Under the pieces are notes generated by a model. That model was not told where the DNA came from and made no database searches. It saw only the letters and a program-made list of their open reading frames with translations. DNA of 64,000 bases from Kozakia baliensis (GTDB lineage Bacteria > Pseudomonadota > Alphaproteobacteria > Acetobacterales > Acetobacteraceae): NCBI RefSeq assembly GCF_001787335.1, contig NZ_CP014674.1, positions 1 to 64,000 of the forward strand. Direction: 5' to 3'. The translations under genes were made by a program, and so were the position numbers. Positions 34,502 to 44,558 of this stretch are shown here, in pieces. Numbering within the stretch: the stretch's first letter is position 1; every line of letters starts with the position of its first letter.

Positions 34502-35527
34502 TCAGTGCTTGTTGGGAATCAGATCGAGCGCGATCAGAGCCTCCGCAATCTGCACGGCATTCAACGCCGCGCCCTTGCGCAGATTGTCCGAAACGCACCA
34601 AAACGCCAGACCGCTCGGCACGGTCGAGTCGATGCGTAAACGGGACACATATGTGGCGTCCTCGCCCACGCATTCTATCGGCGTGACATATCCGCCATCT
34701 TCGCGTTCGTCACGCAACACGACGCCCTCGGCATTGCGCAAGGCATCCCGCGCCTTTGCCAGATCGACCGGCTCTTCGAATTCGACGTTGATCGACTCCG
34801 AATGACCGATAAAGACGGGCACACGAACGCAGGTCGCGATCAGCTTGATGTCGGGATCGAGAATTTTGCGCGTCTCGACCGCCATCTTCCATTCTTCCTT
34901 GGTCGAACCGTCATCCATGAAACGATCGATATGCGGAATAACGTTGAAGGCGATCTGCTTGGTGAATTGCGCAACCGTCGGCGGGTCGCCCACGAAGCTG
35001 CCTTTGCTTTGGGTGAAGAGTTCGTCCATGCCGTCCTTACCCGCGCCGGAAACGGCTTGGTAAGTCGAAACGACGACGCGCTTGATGGTGAACAGATCGT
35101 GCAGCGGCTTGAGCGCCAGAACCATCTGGGCGGTCGAGCAATTCGGATTGGCGACGATATTGCGCTTCATCTGCTTGAGCGCGTTGGCGTTCACCTCCGG
35201 CACGACCAGGGGAATGCCCGGCTCCATACGAAAATGAGAGGTGTTGTCGATTACGATGCATCCGGCAGCCGCGGCGCGGGGCGCATGCACGGCTGAAATG
35301 GACGCGCCGGGGGAGAAGAGCGCGACGTCCCAACCTTTGAAATCGAACGTTTCCAGGTTCTGGATTTTGAGAACTTTCTTATCGCCGAAGGAGATTTCCT
35401 GCCCGACTGAGCGGGCCGAAGCCAGCGCCGCCACTTCGGAAACAGGAAAATCCCGCTCCGCCAGAATTCTCAGCAATTCGCGGCCGACTGCCCCAGTCGC
35501 GCCCACGACCGCTACGCGATAACCCAT
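34502..35527 (-). CDS. asd: Aspartate-semialdehyde dehydrogenase
   Basis: The 341-residue enzyme reduces beta-aspartyl phosphate to aspartate semialdehyde, the branch point to lysine/diaminopimelate, threonine and methionine. The N-terminal VAVVGATGAVGRELLRIL NADP loop, the catalytic Cys130 in NPNCSTAQ, YQAVSGAGK, and RVPVFIGHSESI with the active-site His are all present. Length is typical. The gene follows the 2OG-Fe(II) oxygenase gene with a 27-base gap on the same strand, and they may share a transcript. Confidence 0.96.
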   Translation of the reverse strand: MGYRVAVVGATGAVGRELLRILAERDFPVSEVAALASARSVGQEISFGDKKVLKIQNLETFDFKGWDVALFSPGASISAVHAPRAAAAGCIVIDNTSHFRMEPGIPLVVPEVNANALKQMKRNIVANPNCSTAQMVLALKPLHDLFTIKRVVVSTYQAVSGAGKDGMDELFTQSKGSFVGDPPTVAQFTKQIAFNVIPHIDRFMDDGSTKEEWKMAVETRKILDPDIKLIATCVRVPVFIGHSESINVEFEEPVDLAKARDALRNAEGVVLRDEREDGGYVTPIECVGEDATYVSRLRIDSTVPSGLAFWCVSDNLRKGAALNAVQIAEALIALDLIPNKH

Positions 35528-35554
35528 TTTAAAAATACCTCAGATAGCGTGGTT

Positions 35555-36193
35555 TCAACTCGCCAACGGCAAGCGCTTGAGCAACGCGGAGAAGCGATGC
35601 CGGCGCAGTTCGTAGCGTGCCTTGGCGTTTGTCGCCATGTAGTTCAACTGAATTGTATAGCGCGGCCCGACATATTGCCGGTGGCCGTGCCATGTATCTG
35701 GCCCGTTCGGGAAGATCAGCAAGGTGCCGTGGGCTGGTTTCACCTCGACTTCGTAATCCTCGATATCGTCCGGCCCGTTGAGCAGGCGCAGGCATCCTTC
35801 CTGGGCGGACCATGCCGCGCTTTCAGGGTTCAGATACAGCAAGATCGTTACCAGCTTTGCATCGGAATCACGATGAATACGCCCGTCTTTTTCCCGCGTG
35901 CGTCCGCGTAATGTCAGCATGCTCGGCGCGTTATGCAGATCAAGCCCGAACTTCTCCGCGATGATGCCTTTAAGGCGCGGGCCTTGCAGTTCCTCCACCA
36001 GCGACGCTACCGGCGCGGAGAGATGAAGCCCTTCCGGCGGATAGGAGCCGCCCGAGCGCAGATCGGGCATGGAAGCGATAAGCATACGCAAATCTTCTTC
36101 GTTGACGAAATGCGGCACCACGACATGCCGGAACGGCTTTTCAGCGACCGGCGTATTTTCCAGAGCGTCGTATTGAAGGGCGATATGTGACAT
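35555..36193 (-). CDS. 2-oxoglutarate/Fe(II)-dependent oxygenase superfamily protein
   Basis: The 212-residue protein has a double-stranded beta-helix with the iron ligands HRDSD (HxD, near residue 110) and a distal His in TWHGHRQYVGPRYTIQLNYM, the R of GPRYT probably binding 2-oxoglutarate. GCLRLLNG and GTLLIFPN are the usual strands between. This resembles proline/aspartyl-hydroxylase-like enzymes (2OG-FeII_Oxy_3). The substrate is unknown; small bacterial members act on proteins, free amino acids or nucleotide products. No signal peptide is present. Confidence 0.8.
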   Translation of the reverse strand: MSHIALQYDALENTPVAEKPFRHVVVPHFVNEEDLRMLIASMPDLRSGGSYPPEGLHLSAPVASLVEELQGPRLKGIIAEKFGLDLHNAPSMLTLRGRTREKDGRIHRDSDAKLVTILLYLNPESAAWSAQEGCLRLLNGPDDIEDYEVEVKPAHGTLLIFPNGPDTWHGHRQYVGPRYTIQLNYMATNAKARYELRRHRFSALLKRLPLAS

Positions 36194-36237
36194 GCGGGAA
36201 GCCTACTGCCGCCCTCATCGTCAAACAAGCCGGAGAA

Positions 36238-36549
36238 TCAGCCCCGCATGCGGTGGTGAGCGCGGCGCACGGCGCTGGTGGAAAGCAATTTCGTATAGCC
36301 CGCGCCAATTCTATCGGTGGCGCTGAAGCAGGAACGCAAAGAGCGCGGTTTCGCCGAGGCTTCTCGCGCATCCGGTGCATAGGCGGTATGCACCAAAATC
36401 CCACCGACCGGGCAGCGCAACGGTGCCCTGCTATCCATGTCCAGGTGACGGCCTGTCGTGGCGGTGTCCGTCGCGACGGCCGCATGCGCCGGGCCACCGA
36501 AGGCCAGAGCAAGCAACAGAACCGGAGCAAGAGACGACACGGCGCGCAT
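36238..36549 (-). CDS. Small exported hypothetical protein
   Basis: The 103-residue product has a clear signal peptide (MRAVSSLAPVLLLALAFG, cleavage near AHA|AV, residue 23). The mature part is basic and contains two cysteines that may form a disulfide; no domain is recognised. AGGCGAGG lies upstream of the ATG. It is 44 bases upstream of the oxygenase gene on the same strand. A competing frame on the same strand has poor composition. Confidence 0.5.
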   Translation of the reverse strand: MRAVSSLAPVLLLALAFGGPAHAAVATDTATTGRHLDMDSRAPLRCPVGGILVHTAYAPDAREASAKPRSLRSCFSATDRIGAGYTKLLSTSAVRRAHHRMRG

Positions 36550-36809
36550 GCTGGCCTCGCCTAATTGGATAGTTGATGAGGAAGATCCAGCCTGTCGGTC
36601 GGACCTGAGATGACTTCTAGACGGTCCACAGGCGCAAAAGTTTCGATTCTTTCAAAGGCTTATTCATATTCGGCTGCTAATTCTTGAGATCGTTGGAAAA
36701 ATTGGAAAATTCATTTTCATCGAGCAAATGTTCCCGAATGAAGGGCAGCATGACCCAGCGTTATTTTGTAAGCTATAGAAAGCACAGACCGGCCAAGGAG
36801 GGCTGAGAC

Positions 36810-39680
36810 ATGGGCGAGATCGGTGTTATTTCAACCGCGCTTAACGGCGCGAACACAGTTTATCTGGCGGATTTACACGCCAAATGGGCCAAAGACCCGC
36901 AGAGCGTGGACCCCTCCTTCGCGGCATTGTTCGGCGCTTTGGGCGAAGAGGAAAGCAACATTCTCGCGGATGCGGGCGGCGCGAATTGGGCCTCCCATCC
37001 TTCCTTGCTCGAAATTGCCTCCATATCGGATAAGAAACACGTCACGCCGGATATCGATACCGCTGCGCTACTCTCGAGCGTCGATGACAGCGTGCGGGCC
37101 ATTCAACTGGTGCGCGCTTACCGCGTCCGAGGCCATCTCGAAGCACGCCTCGATCCGCTTGGGTTGCATATCCCGCCCGCTCATGCCGATCTCGATCCCG
37201 CGACTTACGGCTTCGGCCTTCAGGACCGTACGCGCCCGATCTATCTCGGCGCCATGGTGCGTTCCCTTCTACCGGGCCGCGATAGCGCCACGATCGAGGA
37301 ACTGCTCTCAGCCCTGCGGGAGACCTATTGCGGGCCGATCGGCACGGAATACATGCATATTCAAGACCCCGAACGCCGCCACTGGCTTCAGGCGCGTTTG
37401 GAGGGCGATAATTGGCGGCGCTTTTTCTCGCCCGAGCAGAAACGCCAAATCCTCTCGCAACTGACGGAAGCGGAAGGTTTCGAGAGTTTCAGCCATAAAC
37501 GCTTCACCGGTACGAAGCGCTTCGGGCTGGAAGGCAGCGAGGTCACCATCCCGGCCTTGCATGCCATCATCGAGCAATCGGTCTCGCATGGGACGCGCTC
37601 CGTATCGCTCGGCATGGCGCATCGCGGCCGCCTCAATACGATGGCGAACGTCGTTCAAAAACCCTTCGCCGCCATTTTCAGCGAATTCGCGGGCGCATCC
37701 TTTAAGCCGAACGACGTGCAAGGCTCTGGCGACGTCAAATACCATCTCGGCACTGCCGCCACGTTGCGCGTGGCCGAACAGGATGTGCGGGTAACGCTGT
37801 TGCCCAACCCCTCTCACCTCGAAGCGGTCGATCCCGTTGTGGTCGGGCGTGTGCGCGCCATGCAGGATCTTGATGGCTGCATCAGCATGGAAGGGCGTTA
37901 TCGTCATCTCGGCTTGCTCGTGCATGGCGACGCCGCTTTCGCAGGGCAGGGCATCGTCTATGAAACGATGGCGATGTCGCAACTCATCGGATACCGCACC
38001 GGTGGCACAATTCATGTCGTGATCAATAACCAGATCGGTTTCACCACGATCTCGGCGCACGCTTATTCCGGATTGTACTGCACTGATATCGCCAAAGCCG
38101 TGCAAGCGCCGATTTTGCACGTCAATGGGGACGAGCCGGAAGCGGCTGCCTATTGCGCACGCCTTGCCGCCGATTACCGACGCGAGTTTAACGACGATAT
38201 CGTGCTGGATCTGGTCTGCTATCGTCGTCACGGTCACAACGAGGCCGACGAACCGGCCTTCACCCAACCGACCATGTATAAAGCGATCGCCGCCCGCCCG
38301 ACGGCGCGCACGCTTTACGCCAAACGCCTTCTGCGAGAACAGGTGGTCGATCAGGAAGAAATCGACGGGCAATGGCAGCGTTTTCAGGACCACCTGCAAG
38401 CCCAATTCGAAGCCGCGCGTCATTATCAGCCAAACCGTGAGGATTGGCTGGAATGCAACCAAGACCCCACGCGCCTTTCCGACATATCGCCACGCGAACA
38501 GCCCGATACCGGTGTTGCGATAGACGAACTCAAGCGTATCGGCCAAGCGCTGACACATATTCCGTCCGATTTTTCGCTCCATCCTCGCTTGAATCGTCTG
38601 CTGCAAAATCGTGACCAAGCTTTGGAGACCGGGCAGGGGCTGGACTGGGCGACGGGTGAGGCTCTGGCTTTCGGAAGCTTGCTGCTGCAAGGCCATCGCG
38701 TGCGGCTTTCCGGCGAGGATTGTCAGCGTGGCACGTTCAGCCACCGACATGCCGTGCTGATCGACCAGTTGAATCAGAACGAGTATGTGCCGCTCAACAA
38801 CATTGAAAACGGGCAAGCACGCCTGGAGGTCTACAACTCACTGCTTTCCGAATTCGGCGTGCTCGGCTTCGAATACGGCTACACCCTCGCGGACCCGGAA
38901 GCGCTGGTGCTGTGGGAAGCGCAATTCGGCGATTTCGCCAATGGCGCGCAAGTCATCATCGATCAGTTCATTGCTTCTGGCGAGACGAAATGGCTACGTA
39001 CCTCGGGCCTCGTCATGCTTTTGCCGCACGGTTACGAAGGGCAGGGGCCGGAACATTCCTCGGCACGGCTTGAGCGCTATCTACAGCTCTGCGCGGAGAA
39101 TAATTTACGCGTCTGTAATATCACGACGCCCGCGAATTACTTCCACGCCTTGCGCCGCCAGATTGCGCGCCTGTGCCGCAAGCCGCTGATCGTCATGACA
39201 CCGAAATCCTTGCTGCGTCATAAAGATGCAGTGTCCCCGCTTGAAGATTTCGGGCCGGATACGGCGTTTCTTCCCGTTATTCCGGAGACGGATGCGCTCC
39301 TACCGGATGAGAAAATTACCCGGGTCGTGCTGTGTTCCGGCAAGGTATATTACGATCTGCACGCCGCCCGCACCGCTGCAGGTCGTCAGGATGTCGCTAT
39401 TCTGCGTCTGGAACAAATCTACCCGTTCCCGCAAGAGGAATTGGAAGAACAATTCGCACGTTACCCGAACGCCAAGATCATCTGGTGCCAGGAAGAGCCG
39501 CAAAATGCCGGAGCCTGGAATTTCGTCGATCGTCGCATCGAGCAGACAGCGGAACAGGTAAGCCACGCTTCGCCCCGCCCGATATATGTCGGTCGCGCTG
39601 CGTCGGCTTCTCCGGCAACGGGCCTTGCCAGTGAACATGCGGAGCAGCAGACGGCTCTCGCGGTTAAGGCACTCGGTTAA
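36810..39680 (+). CDS. sucA: 2-oxoglutarate dehydrogenase E1 component
   Basis: The 956-residue thiamine-diphosphate enzyme decarboxylates 2-oxoglutarate in the TCA cycle. Visible features are the N-terminal YLADLHAKWAKDPQSV segment, SMAHRGRLNTMANV, GDVKYHLG, the ThDP motif with GDAAFAGQG and INNQIGFTT, HRHGHNEADEP-like YRRHGHNEADEPAFTQP, and LPHGYEGQGPEHSSARLER in the transketolase domain. AAGGAGGG precedes the ATG. Its partners lpdA and sucB lie on the opposite strand just downstream, convergent rather than in the usual sucAB-lpd operon. Confidence 0.97.
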   Translation: MGEIGVISTALNGANTVYLADLHAKWAKDPQSVDPSFAALFGALGEEESNILADAGGANWASHPSLLEIASISDKKHVTPDIDTAALLSSVDDSVRAIQLVRAYRVRGHLEARLDPLGLHIPPAHADLDPATYGFGLQDRTRPIYLGAMVRSLLPGRDSATIEELLSALRETYCGPIGTEYMHIQDPERRHWLQARLEGDNWRRFFSPEQKRQILSQLTEAEGFESFSHKRFTGTKRFGLEGSEVTIPALHAIIEQSVSHGTRSVSLGMAHRGRLNTMANVVQKPFAAIFSEFAGASFKPNDVQGSGDVKYHLGTAATLRVAEQDVRVTLLPNPSHLEAVDPVVVGRVRAMQDLDGCISMEGRYRHLGLLVHGDAAFAGQGIVYETMAMSQLIGYRTGGTIHVVINNQIGFTTISAHAYSGLYCTDIAKAVQAPILHVNGDEPEAAAYCARLAADYRREFNDDIVLDLVCYRRHGHNEADEPAFTQPTMYKAIAARPTARTLYAKRLLREQVVDQEEIDGQWQRFQDHLQAQFEAARHYQPNREDWLECNQDPTRLSDISPREQPDTGVAIDELKRIGQALTHIPSDFSLHPRLNRLLQNRDQALETGQGLDWATGEALAFGSLLLQGHRVRLSGEDCQRGTFSHRHAVLIDQLNQNEYVPLNNIENGQARLEVYNSLLSEFGVLGFEYGYTLADPEALVLWEAQFGDFANGAQVIIDQFIASGETKWLRTSGLVMLLPHGYEGQGPEHSSARLERYLQLCAENNLRVCNITTPANYFHALRRQIARLCRKPLIVMTPKSLLRHKDAVSPLEDFGPDTAFLPVIPETDALLPDEKITRVVLCSGKVYYDLHAARTAAGRQDVAILRLEQIYPFPQEELEEQFARYPNAKIIWCQEEPQNAGAWNFVDRRIEQTAEQVSHASPRPIYVGRAASASPATGLASEHAEQQTALAVKALG

Positions 39681-39690
39681 AAGGGCGCGA

Positions 39691-39722
39691 CACCCGTTCG
39701 AATGGTTCTATTCGAACGGGTG
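39691..39722. terminator. Perfect 13-bp inverted repeat between sucA and the convergent Nudix gene
   Basis: CACCCGTTCGAAT and ATTCGAACGGGTG pair exactly around a six-base loop. The hairpin covers the last codons and stop of the Nudix gene and begins ten bases after the sucA stop. No long T-run; probably a two-way terminator or RNA 3'-end stabiliser. Confidence 0.6.
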
Positions 39723-40199
39723 GACGTCTTTCCGAGAAAGATCGCGCGCCTGATGCGCCACATCGACAACATTGAGGCTAAGATCCAACCCGGAATTTTC
39801 GATTTCGTCGAACGTGAACCATTGTGCGTCGAGCGCATCATCCGCCGCTACCGGTTCGCCTTCCAGCCAGCGGCAGAGAACGGCAATCAGGACGAAATGC
39901 CGCCGCACACTGCCTGTCGGGTCACGATCGAAAACGTCGAGGGCCGTTACCACGCGAACGGCCTGGGCAGTGACGCCCGTTTCTTCTTGTAACTCACGCA
40001 CCGCACATTCCATGAGCGTCTCGCCGAGTTCGATCTTGCCGCCTGGAAACCCCCACATGCCCAGATCGGGCGGGTTCGCCCGGCGGACGAGAAGCGCACG
40101 ACCCCCATGAAGCACCACCGCGATCGCCGCCACGACCGGGCGAACGAACGCGGGAATATTCTGATGCGGCGGGATGCGTTCGGCGGGTGTTAAAGCCAT
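39708..40199 (-). CDS. Nudix hydrolase, MutT/NudG-like
   Basis: The 163-residue product has a perfect Nudix box, GGKIELGETLMECAVRELQEETGV in its parts GGKIELGET and RELQEETGV, preceded by LGMWGFPGGK. VVAAIAVVLHGGRALLVRR at the N-terminus resembles MutT-type NTP pyrophosphohydrolases that sanitise nucleotide pools. The start is the ATG of MALTPAER, three bases after the lpdA stop; a longer frame upstream is within lpdA. It is the last gene of the sucB-lpdA run. Confidence 0.88.
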   Translation of the reverse strand: MALTPAERIPPHQNIPAFVRPVVAAIAVVLHGGRALLVRRANPPDLGMWGFPGGKIELGETLMECAVRELQEETGVTAQAVRVVTALDVFDRDPTGSVRRHFVLIAVLCRWLEGEPVAADDALDAQWFTFDEIENSGLDLSLNVVDVAHQARDLSRKDVHPFE

Positions 40200-40201
40200 C
40201 T

Positions 40202-41599
40202 TTAGATATGCAACGGCATGTCGTAAGCGGCCATGGCAGCTTCCTTCACCGCTTCGGAGAGGGTCGGGTGAGCGTGGCAAGTACGTGCCACATCCTCCGC
40301 GCTCGCGCCGAATTCCATCGCCAACGTGGCCTCCGCGATCAGTTCGCCCGCGCAGGGACCAAGGATATGCACGCCCAGGATTTTGTCGGTCTTGGCGCAA
40401 GAAAGCACTTTCACCGCGCCATCGGTGCAGGCGATGGCGCGTGCGCGCGCATTGGCCATGAAAGGAAAGCTTCCTGCGCGATATTCCACGCCGTCCGCTT
40501 TAAGCGCTTCTTCCGTACGCCCCACCATGGCGAATTCCGGTTGGGTATAGATAACGGAAGGAATGGCGTCGTAACGCACATGCGCGGCATGGCCTGCCAA
40601 TTGTTCGGCCAGGGCAATGCCTTCTTCCTCCGCCTTATGCGCCAGCATCAGACCGGGAATAACGTCACCAACGGCATAGATGCCGTCCACATTGGTTTTA
40701 TAATGCGCGTCGGTCGCGATCCGCCCGTTTTTATCGAGCGCGATACCCAGCGCTTCCAATCCTAGGCCCTGCGTGATCGGACGCCGCCCGACGGCGACCA
40801 GCACCACATCGGCTTCCAGCGTTTCAGTGTCGCCCCCCGCAGCGGGTTGCATGGAGATTTTTACGGCATCCGGTGTTTTCTCCGCGCCGGTGACTTTCGT
40901 GGAAAGGCGGAATTTCAAACCTTGCTTGGTCAGACTCCGTTGAAACTGCTTGCTCAAACCACGATCGAAACCCGGCGCGATATGATCGGCATATTCCACA
41001 ACAGTGACATTCGCGCCCAGACGTTGCCAAACACTTCCAAGCTCGACGCCGATCACGCCCGCGCCGATCACCACAAGGCGCTCCGGCACTTTGGGAAGGG
41101 AAAGCGCACCCGTGGAGGAGACGATGGTTTGTTCGTCGATCTCGATATTCGGCAATGAAATCGGCGCGCTGCCCGAAGCGATCACGATATGACGCGCGGT
41201 CAGTTTCTCGCCGTTTACATGTAGCTTACCGGGCGCCGTAATCGTGGCTTCGCCCGTGCGCGCGGTCACATTGTTCTTCTTGAACAGAAAACCCACGCCC
41301 TTGACCGTATCGGAAACGACCTTGTTTTTCCGCTCCATCATCCGCGCCAGATTGAAACGCAGATTATCGGCCTCGATGCCGAGCGATTCGAACTCGTTTT
41401 TCGCTTCTTCAAGGCGTTCGGTGGCGTGAAGCAAAGCTTTCGAAGGGATACAGCCGACATTGAGGCATGTGCCGCCCGGCGTCATGCGCTTGTCGATACA
41501 GATTACTTTCAATCCCAACTGCGCGGCACGCAACGCGCACACATAACCGCCCGGGCCAGCGCCGATAACGGCGAGATCATAGTCAAAATTATCAGGCAT
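40202..41599 (-). CDS. lpdA: Dihydrolipoyl dehydrogenase (E3)
   Basis: The 465-residue flavoenzyme reoxidises dihydrolipoamide on the E2 component and passes electrons to NAD. The FAD loop VIGAGPGGYVCALRAAQLG, the redox-active disulfide Cys45/Cys50 in GGTCLNVGCIPSK, the NAD loop VVIGAGVIGVELGSVW and the C-terminal His-Glu pair in CHAHPTLSEAV are intact. It lies 12 bases downstream of sucB, so this E3 most likely serves 2-oxoglutarate dehydrogenase. Confidence 0.97.
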   Translation of the reverse strand: MPDNFDYDLAVIGAGPGGYVCALRAAQLGLKVICIDKRMTPGGTCLNVGCIPSKALLHATERLEEAKNEFESLGIEADNLRFNLARMMERKNKVVSDTVKGVGFLFKKNNVTARTGEATITAPGKLHVNGEKLTARHIVIASGSAPISLPNIEIDEQTIVSSTGALSLPKVPERLVVIGAGVIGVELGSVWQRLGANVTVVEYADHIAPGFDRGLSKQFQRSLTKQGLKFRLSTKVTGAEKTPDAVKISMQPAAGGDTETLEADVVLVAVGRRPITQGLGLEALGIALDKNGRIATDAHYKTNVDGIYAVGDVIPGLMLAHKAEEEGIALAEQLAGHAAHVRYDAIPSVIYTQPEFAMVGRTEEALKADGVEYRAGSFPFMANARARAIACTDGAVKVLSCAKTDKILGVHILGPCAGELIAEATLAMEFGASAEDVARTCHAHPTLSEAVKEAAMAAYDMPLHI

Positions 41600-41611
41600 T
41601 GAGTTTTCCGA

Positions 41612-42880
41612 TCAGACTTCGAGCAGAAGGCGGCGGGGATCTTCCACATATTGCTTGATCCGCACCAGGAAGCTCACCGCCTCGCGCCCATCGATCAACC
41701 GGTGATCGTAGGACAAGGCAATATACATCATGGGGCGGATAACGACCTGCCCGTTCAGAGCGATCGGCCGGTCCTGAATGGTATGCATGCCCAAAATGGC
41801 TGATTGCGGTGCATTCAGGATCGGGGTGGAGAGCAGCGAGCCGAAAACACCGCCATTGGTGATGGAGAACGTGCCGCCCGAAAGTTCGTTCAGCTTGAGC
41901 GAGCCGTCTCGCGCGCGTTGGCCGTAATCGCCGATACGGCGCTCCAACTCCGCGAAATTCATTTGGTCGGCGTCATGCAGAACCGGCACCACCAGCCCGC
42001 GTGAACTGCCTACCGCGATGCCGAGATTGACGAAAGACCGATAGATCACGTCATTGCCGTCGATCTCGGCATTGATGGCCGGGAATTCGCGCAATGCTTC
42101 GATGACCGCACGCGCGAAGATGGACATGAAGCCAAGCTTCACTCCGTATTTTTTTTCGAAAAGCTCGCGATAATCGGCCCGCAGAGCCTTGGCCGCGCTC
42201 ATATCGACTTCATTGAACGTCGTCAGGATCGCGGCGGTGTTCTGCGCCTCCTTCAGGCGGCTTGCGATCGTCTGCCGTAGGCGGGTCATCGGCACGCGCT
42301 GCTCGCGCGCATCGCCTGTTGTGGAAGATGGTTTCGCTTGCGGCGTTGGTGTCGGTTTCGGGCCGGGTTGCACGGCTGGCGGCGCGGCACGGTGCGTGGT
42401 TTCCGGTAACGGGCGTTCACGCTCCAGGAATGCCAGCACATCGCCCTTGGTCACACGCCCATCAAGCCCGCTGCCCTGGCCGATATCGGCGGACTGCAAA
42501 CCGTTTTCCTCCAAGAGGCGGGCAGCTGCGGGCATGGGGGCATGTTGTTGGGCGGCCGGTATTTCGGTCGGGCGCGGCAAGGGGCCGGAGGCTTCCCGAG
42601 GCGCTTGCGGACCAGGCGTTGCGGAGGAGGGCTGAGCGCCCGCACCCGTGTCGATCTCGGCCAACACGGTGCCGACCGGAACATCCTGCCCGTCCGCAAC
42701 CTTAGGCGCGCCCAAAATGCCGGAAGCGCTTGCTGGAACCTCGACGCTGATTTTATCGGTTTCCAATTCGACCACCGGCTCATCGGCGGTGATCTTTTCC
42801 CCTGGCTGTTTGAGCCAGCGCGTTACTGTGGCCGATGTAACGCTTTCGCCCAGAACCGGCACCTTGATTTCGACCGACAT
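41612..42880 (-). CDS. sucB: Dihydrolipoamide succinyltransferase (E2 of 2-oxoglutarate dehydrogenase)
   Basis: The 422-residue protein has one lipoyl domain with Lys43 in [11 protein letters not shown], an Ala/Pro-rich linker, a peripheral subunit-binding domain (about 118-155, [10 protein letters not shown] to [13 protein letters not shown]) and the catalytic core ending in [19 protein letters not shown] with the catalytic His-Asp. The N-terminal [13 protein letters not shown] is typical of SucB rather than pyruvate E2. It is the first gene of the minus-strand run with lpdA; the upstream 217 bases form a divergent promoter region with xylB. Confidence 0.95.
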   Translation of the reverse strand: MSVEIKVPVLGESVTSATVTRWLKQPGEKITADEPVVELETDKISVEVPASASGILGAPKVADGQDVPVGTVLAEIDTGAGAQPSSATPGPQAPREASGPLPRPTEIPAAQQHAPMPAAARLLEENGLQSADIGQGSGLDGRVTKGDVLAFLERERPLPETTHRAAPPAVQPGPKPTPTPQAKPSSTTGDAREQRVPMTRLRQTIASRLKEAQNTAAILTTFNEVDMSAAKALRADYRELFEKKYGVKLGFMSIFARAVIEALREFPAINAEIDGNDVIYRSFVNLGIAVGSSRGLVVPVLHDADQMNFAELERRIGDYGQRARDGSLKLNELSGGTFSITNGGVFGSLLSTPILNAPQSAILGMHTIQDRPIALNGQVVIRPMMYIALSYDHRLIDGREAVSFLVRIKQYVEDPRRLLLEV

Positions 42881-43097
42881 GTCGTCTCCCTCTACGCCGA
42901 TAAAGGCGTGATCTGATGGATAGCGATATAAGCCTCATGCAAAAGAATGCCTACTCCGCGTTTCCACCATCGATGCCGATGAAACGAGCCGAGAGCGGTG
43001 AAGAAGGCAGCCTCACCAGAATGTGCGACGACATATGCCCAGGGTTGCGAGTTATAGGCGTTGAGAAGCGTCAGCCTGTCGGAGTTGCAGATCGCGC

Positions 43098-44555
43098 ATG
43101 TTTATCGGAATCGACGTCGGAACATCCGGCATCAAAGCTGTTTTGGTCGATGAAAACCAAAAAGTTCTCGCTGCCCACACGGAAAAGCTGACCGTCAGCC
43201 GACCGCATGAAAGCTGGAGCGAGCAAGACCCGGAAGATTGGTGGAAGGCCACGATCAAAGCGATCGACAAGATCAAGGAAAGCCACCCGCGCGAAATCGG
43301 CGCGGTAAAGGGAATCGGCTTTTCCGGTCAGCAGCACGGCGCAGTACTGTTGGGCGAGAAAGGCGAGGTGCTTCGGCCCTGTATCTTGTGGAACGACACG
43401 AGAGCGGGAACCGAATGTTCGTTGTTCGAACGCCGCTTCCCTCAAAGCCGCCAGATCACGGGCAATATCGCCATGCCGGGCTTCACCGCGCCGAAGCTGA
43501 TCTGGGTCGCCCGTCATGAGCCGGAGATTTTTCACAAAACCCGGCATGTGCTGCTGCCCAAGGCCTATCTGCGTTACCGCATGACCGGCGAGATGATTGA
43601 CGATATGTCGGACGCCTCCGGCACGCTCTGGCTCGATACCGGCCGCCGCCTATGGTCCGAAGCCGCGCTGGACGCGACGGGCCTACACCTGAACCAAATG
43701 CCCGAACTCTGCGAAGGCACCGAACCGGCGGGGCGTCTCAAGGCCGATCTCGCCACGCGCTGGGGCATGGGCGAACGCCCGATCTTTGCAGGCAGCGCGG
43801 GCGATAACGCGGCGGGCGCCGTCGGGCTGGGCGCGACCAAGCCCGGCGATGCGTTCGTCTCGCTCGGCACTTCCGGCGTGGTGTGGATGACGACGGATTC
43901 CTTCCACCCGGGCGGTAAATTCGCCATCCACTCCTTCTGCCACGCTATCCCGGCGACATGGCACCAGATGGGCGTAACTCTTTCCGCCGCCGCCTCCTTG
44001 GCATGGTGGTCTCGCGTGTCCGGCCTGAGCGAGCGGGAATTGCTGGCGGAACTGCCGGAAGTGCCGGTTGCGCCATCGCCCGTTTTGTTCGCACCCTATC
44101 TCTCCGGCGAGCGCACACCTTATAATGACGGCGTGGTGCGCGGCGCTTTCATCGGGCTTTCGCAAGATACGACCCGCACGCAAATGACACAGGCGGTGCT
44201 CGAAGGCGTGGCCTTTTCTTTCCGCGATGCGCTGGATGGCCTTGCCGCGTCCGGCTCGTTGTTTCACGAAGCCGATGTGATCGGGGGCGGTTCGCAAAGC
44301 CCGCTTTGGACGGCCATCATCGCCTCGGTCATGGATGTCACGCTCCATCGCCTCGCGCATGGCGAGCAAGGCGGCGCTTTCGGCGCGGCGCGTCTGGCGC
44401 GGATCGCGGTAACGGGAGAAGCGGTGGAGGATGTCTGCATCGCGCCCGAACGTATCGGCAGCGTCGCCCCCGATCCTCAGCTACGCGGCGCTTATCGCAA
44501 TGCACATGCGCGCTATAAGGAGATGTATCCCGCGCTTAAGGCAATCCATAACTGA
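43098..44555 (+). CDS. xylB: Xylulokinase
   Basis: The 485-residue FGGY-family kinase phosphorylates D-xylulose to xylulose-5-phosphate, feeding the pentose phosphate pathway. N-terminal MFIGIDVGTSGIKAVLVD (phosphate loop), the substrate segment GIGFSGQQHGAVLL, ILWNDTRAGTE, the catalytic Asp in GSAGDNAAGAVGLG and the C-terminal VIGGGSQSPLWTAIIASV are all present and point to XylB rather than glycerol kinase. No isomerase or dehydrogenase gene is next to it; in acetic acid bacteria D-xylulose often arises by oxidation of D-arabitol or xylitol. Confidence 0.92.
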   Translation: MFIGIDVGTSGIKAVLVDENQKVLAAHTEKLTVSRPHESWSEQDPEDWWKATIKAIDKIKESHPREIGAVKGIGFSGQQHGAVLLGEKGEVLRPCILWNDTRAGTECSLFERRFPQSRQITGNIAMPGFTAPKLIWVARHEPEIFHKTRHVLLPKAYLRYRMTGEMIDDMSDASGTLWLDTGRRLWSEAALDATGLHLNQMPELCEGTEPAGRLKADLATRWGMGERPIFAGSAGDNAAGAVGLGATKPGDAFVSLGTSGVVWMTTDSFHPGGKFAIHSFCHAIPATWHQMGVTLSAAASLAWWSRVSGLSERELLAELPEVPVAPSPVLFAPYLSGERTPYNDGVVRGAFIGLSQDTTRTQMTQAVLEGVAFSFRDALDGLAASGSLFHEADVIGGGSQSPLWTAIIASVMDVTLHRLAHGEQGGAFGAARLARIAVTGEAVEDVCIAPERIGSVAPDPQLRGAYRNAHARYKEMYPALKAIHN

Positions 44556-44558
44556 TCG

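Noticed and set aside
36757-36779. A sigma-70 promoter for sucA (TGACCC-N17-TATAGA)
   Set aside because: The -35 box matches poorly; kept out of the feature list.
37308-38816. A 502-codon open frame on the minus strand opposite sucA
   Set aside because: It is antisense to a highly conserved gene, has no family motifs and reflects the GC-rich third codon positions of sucA.
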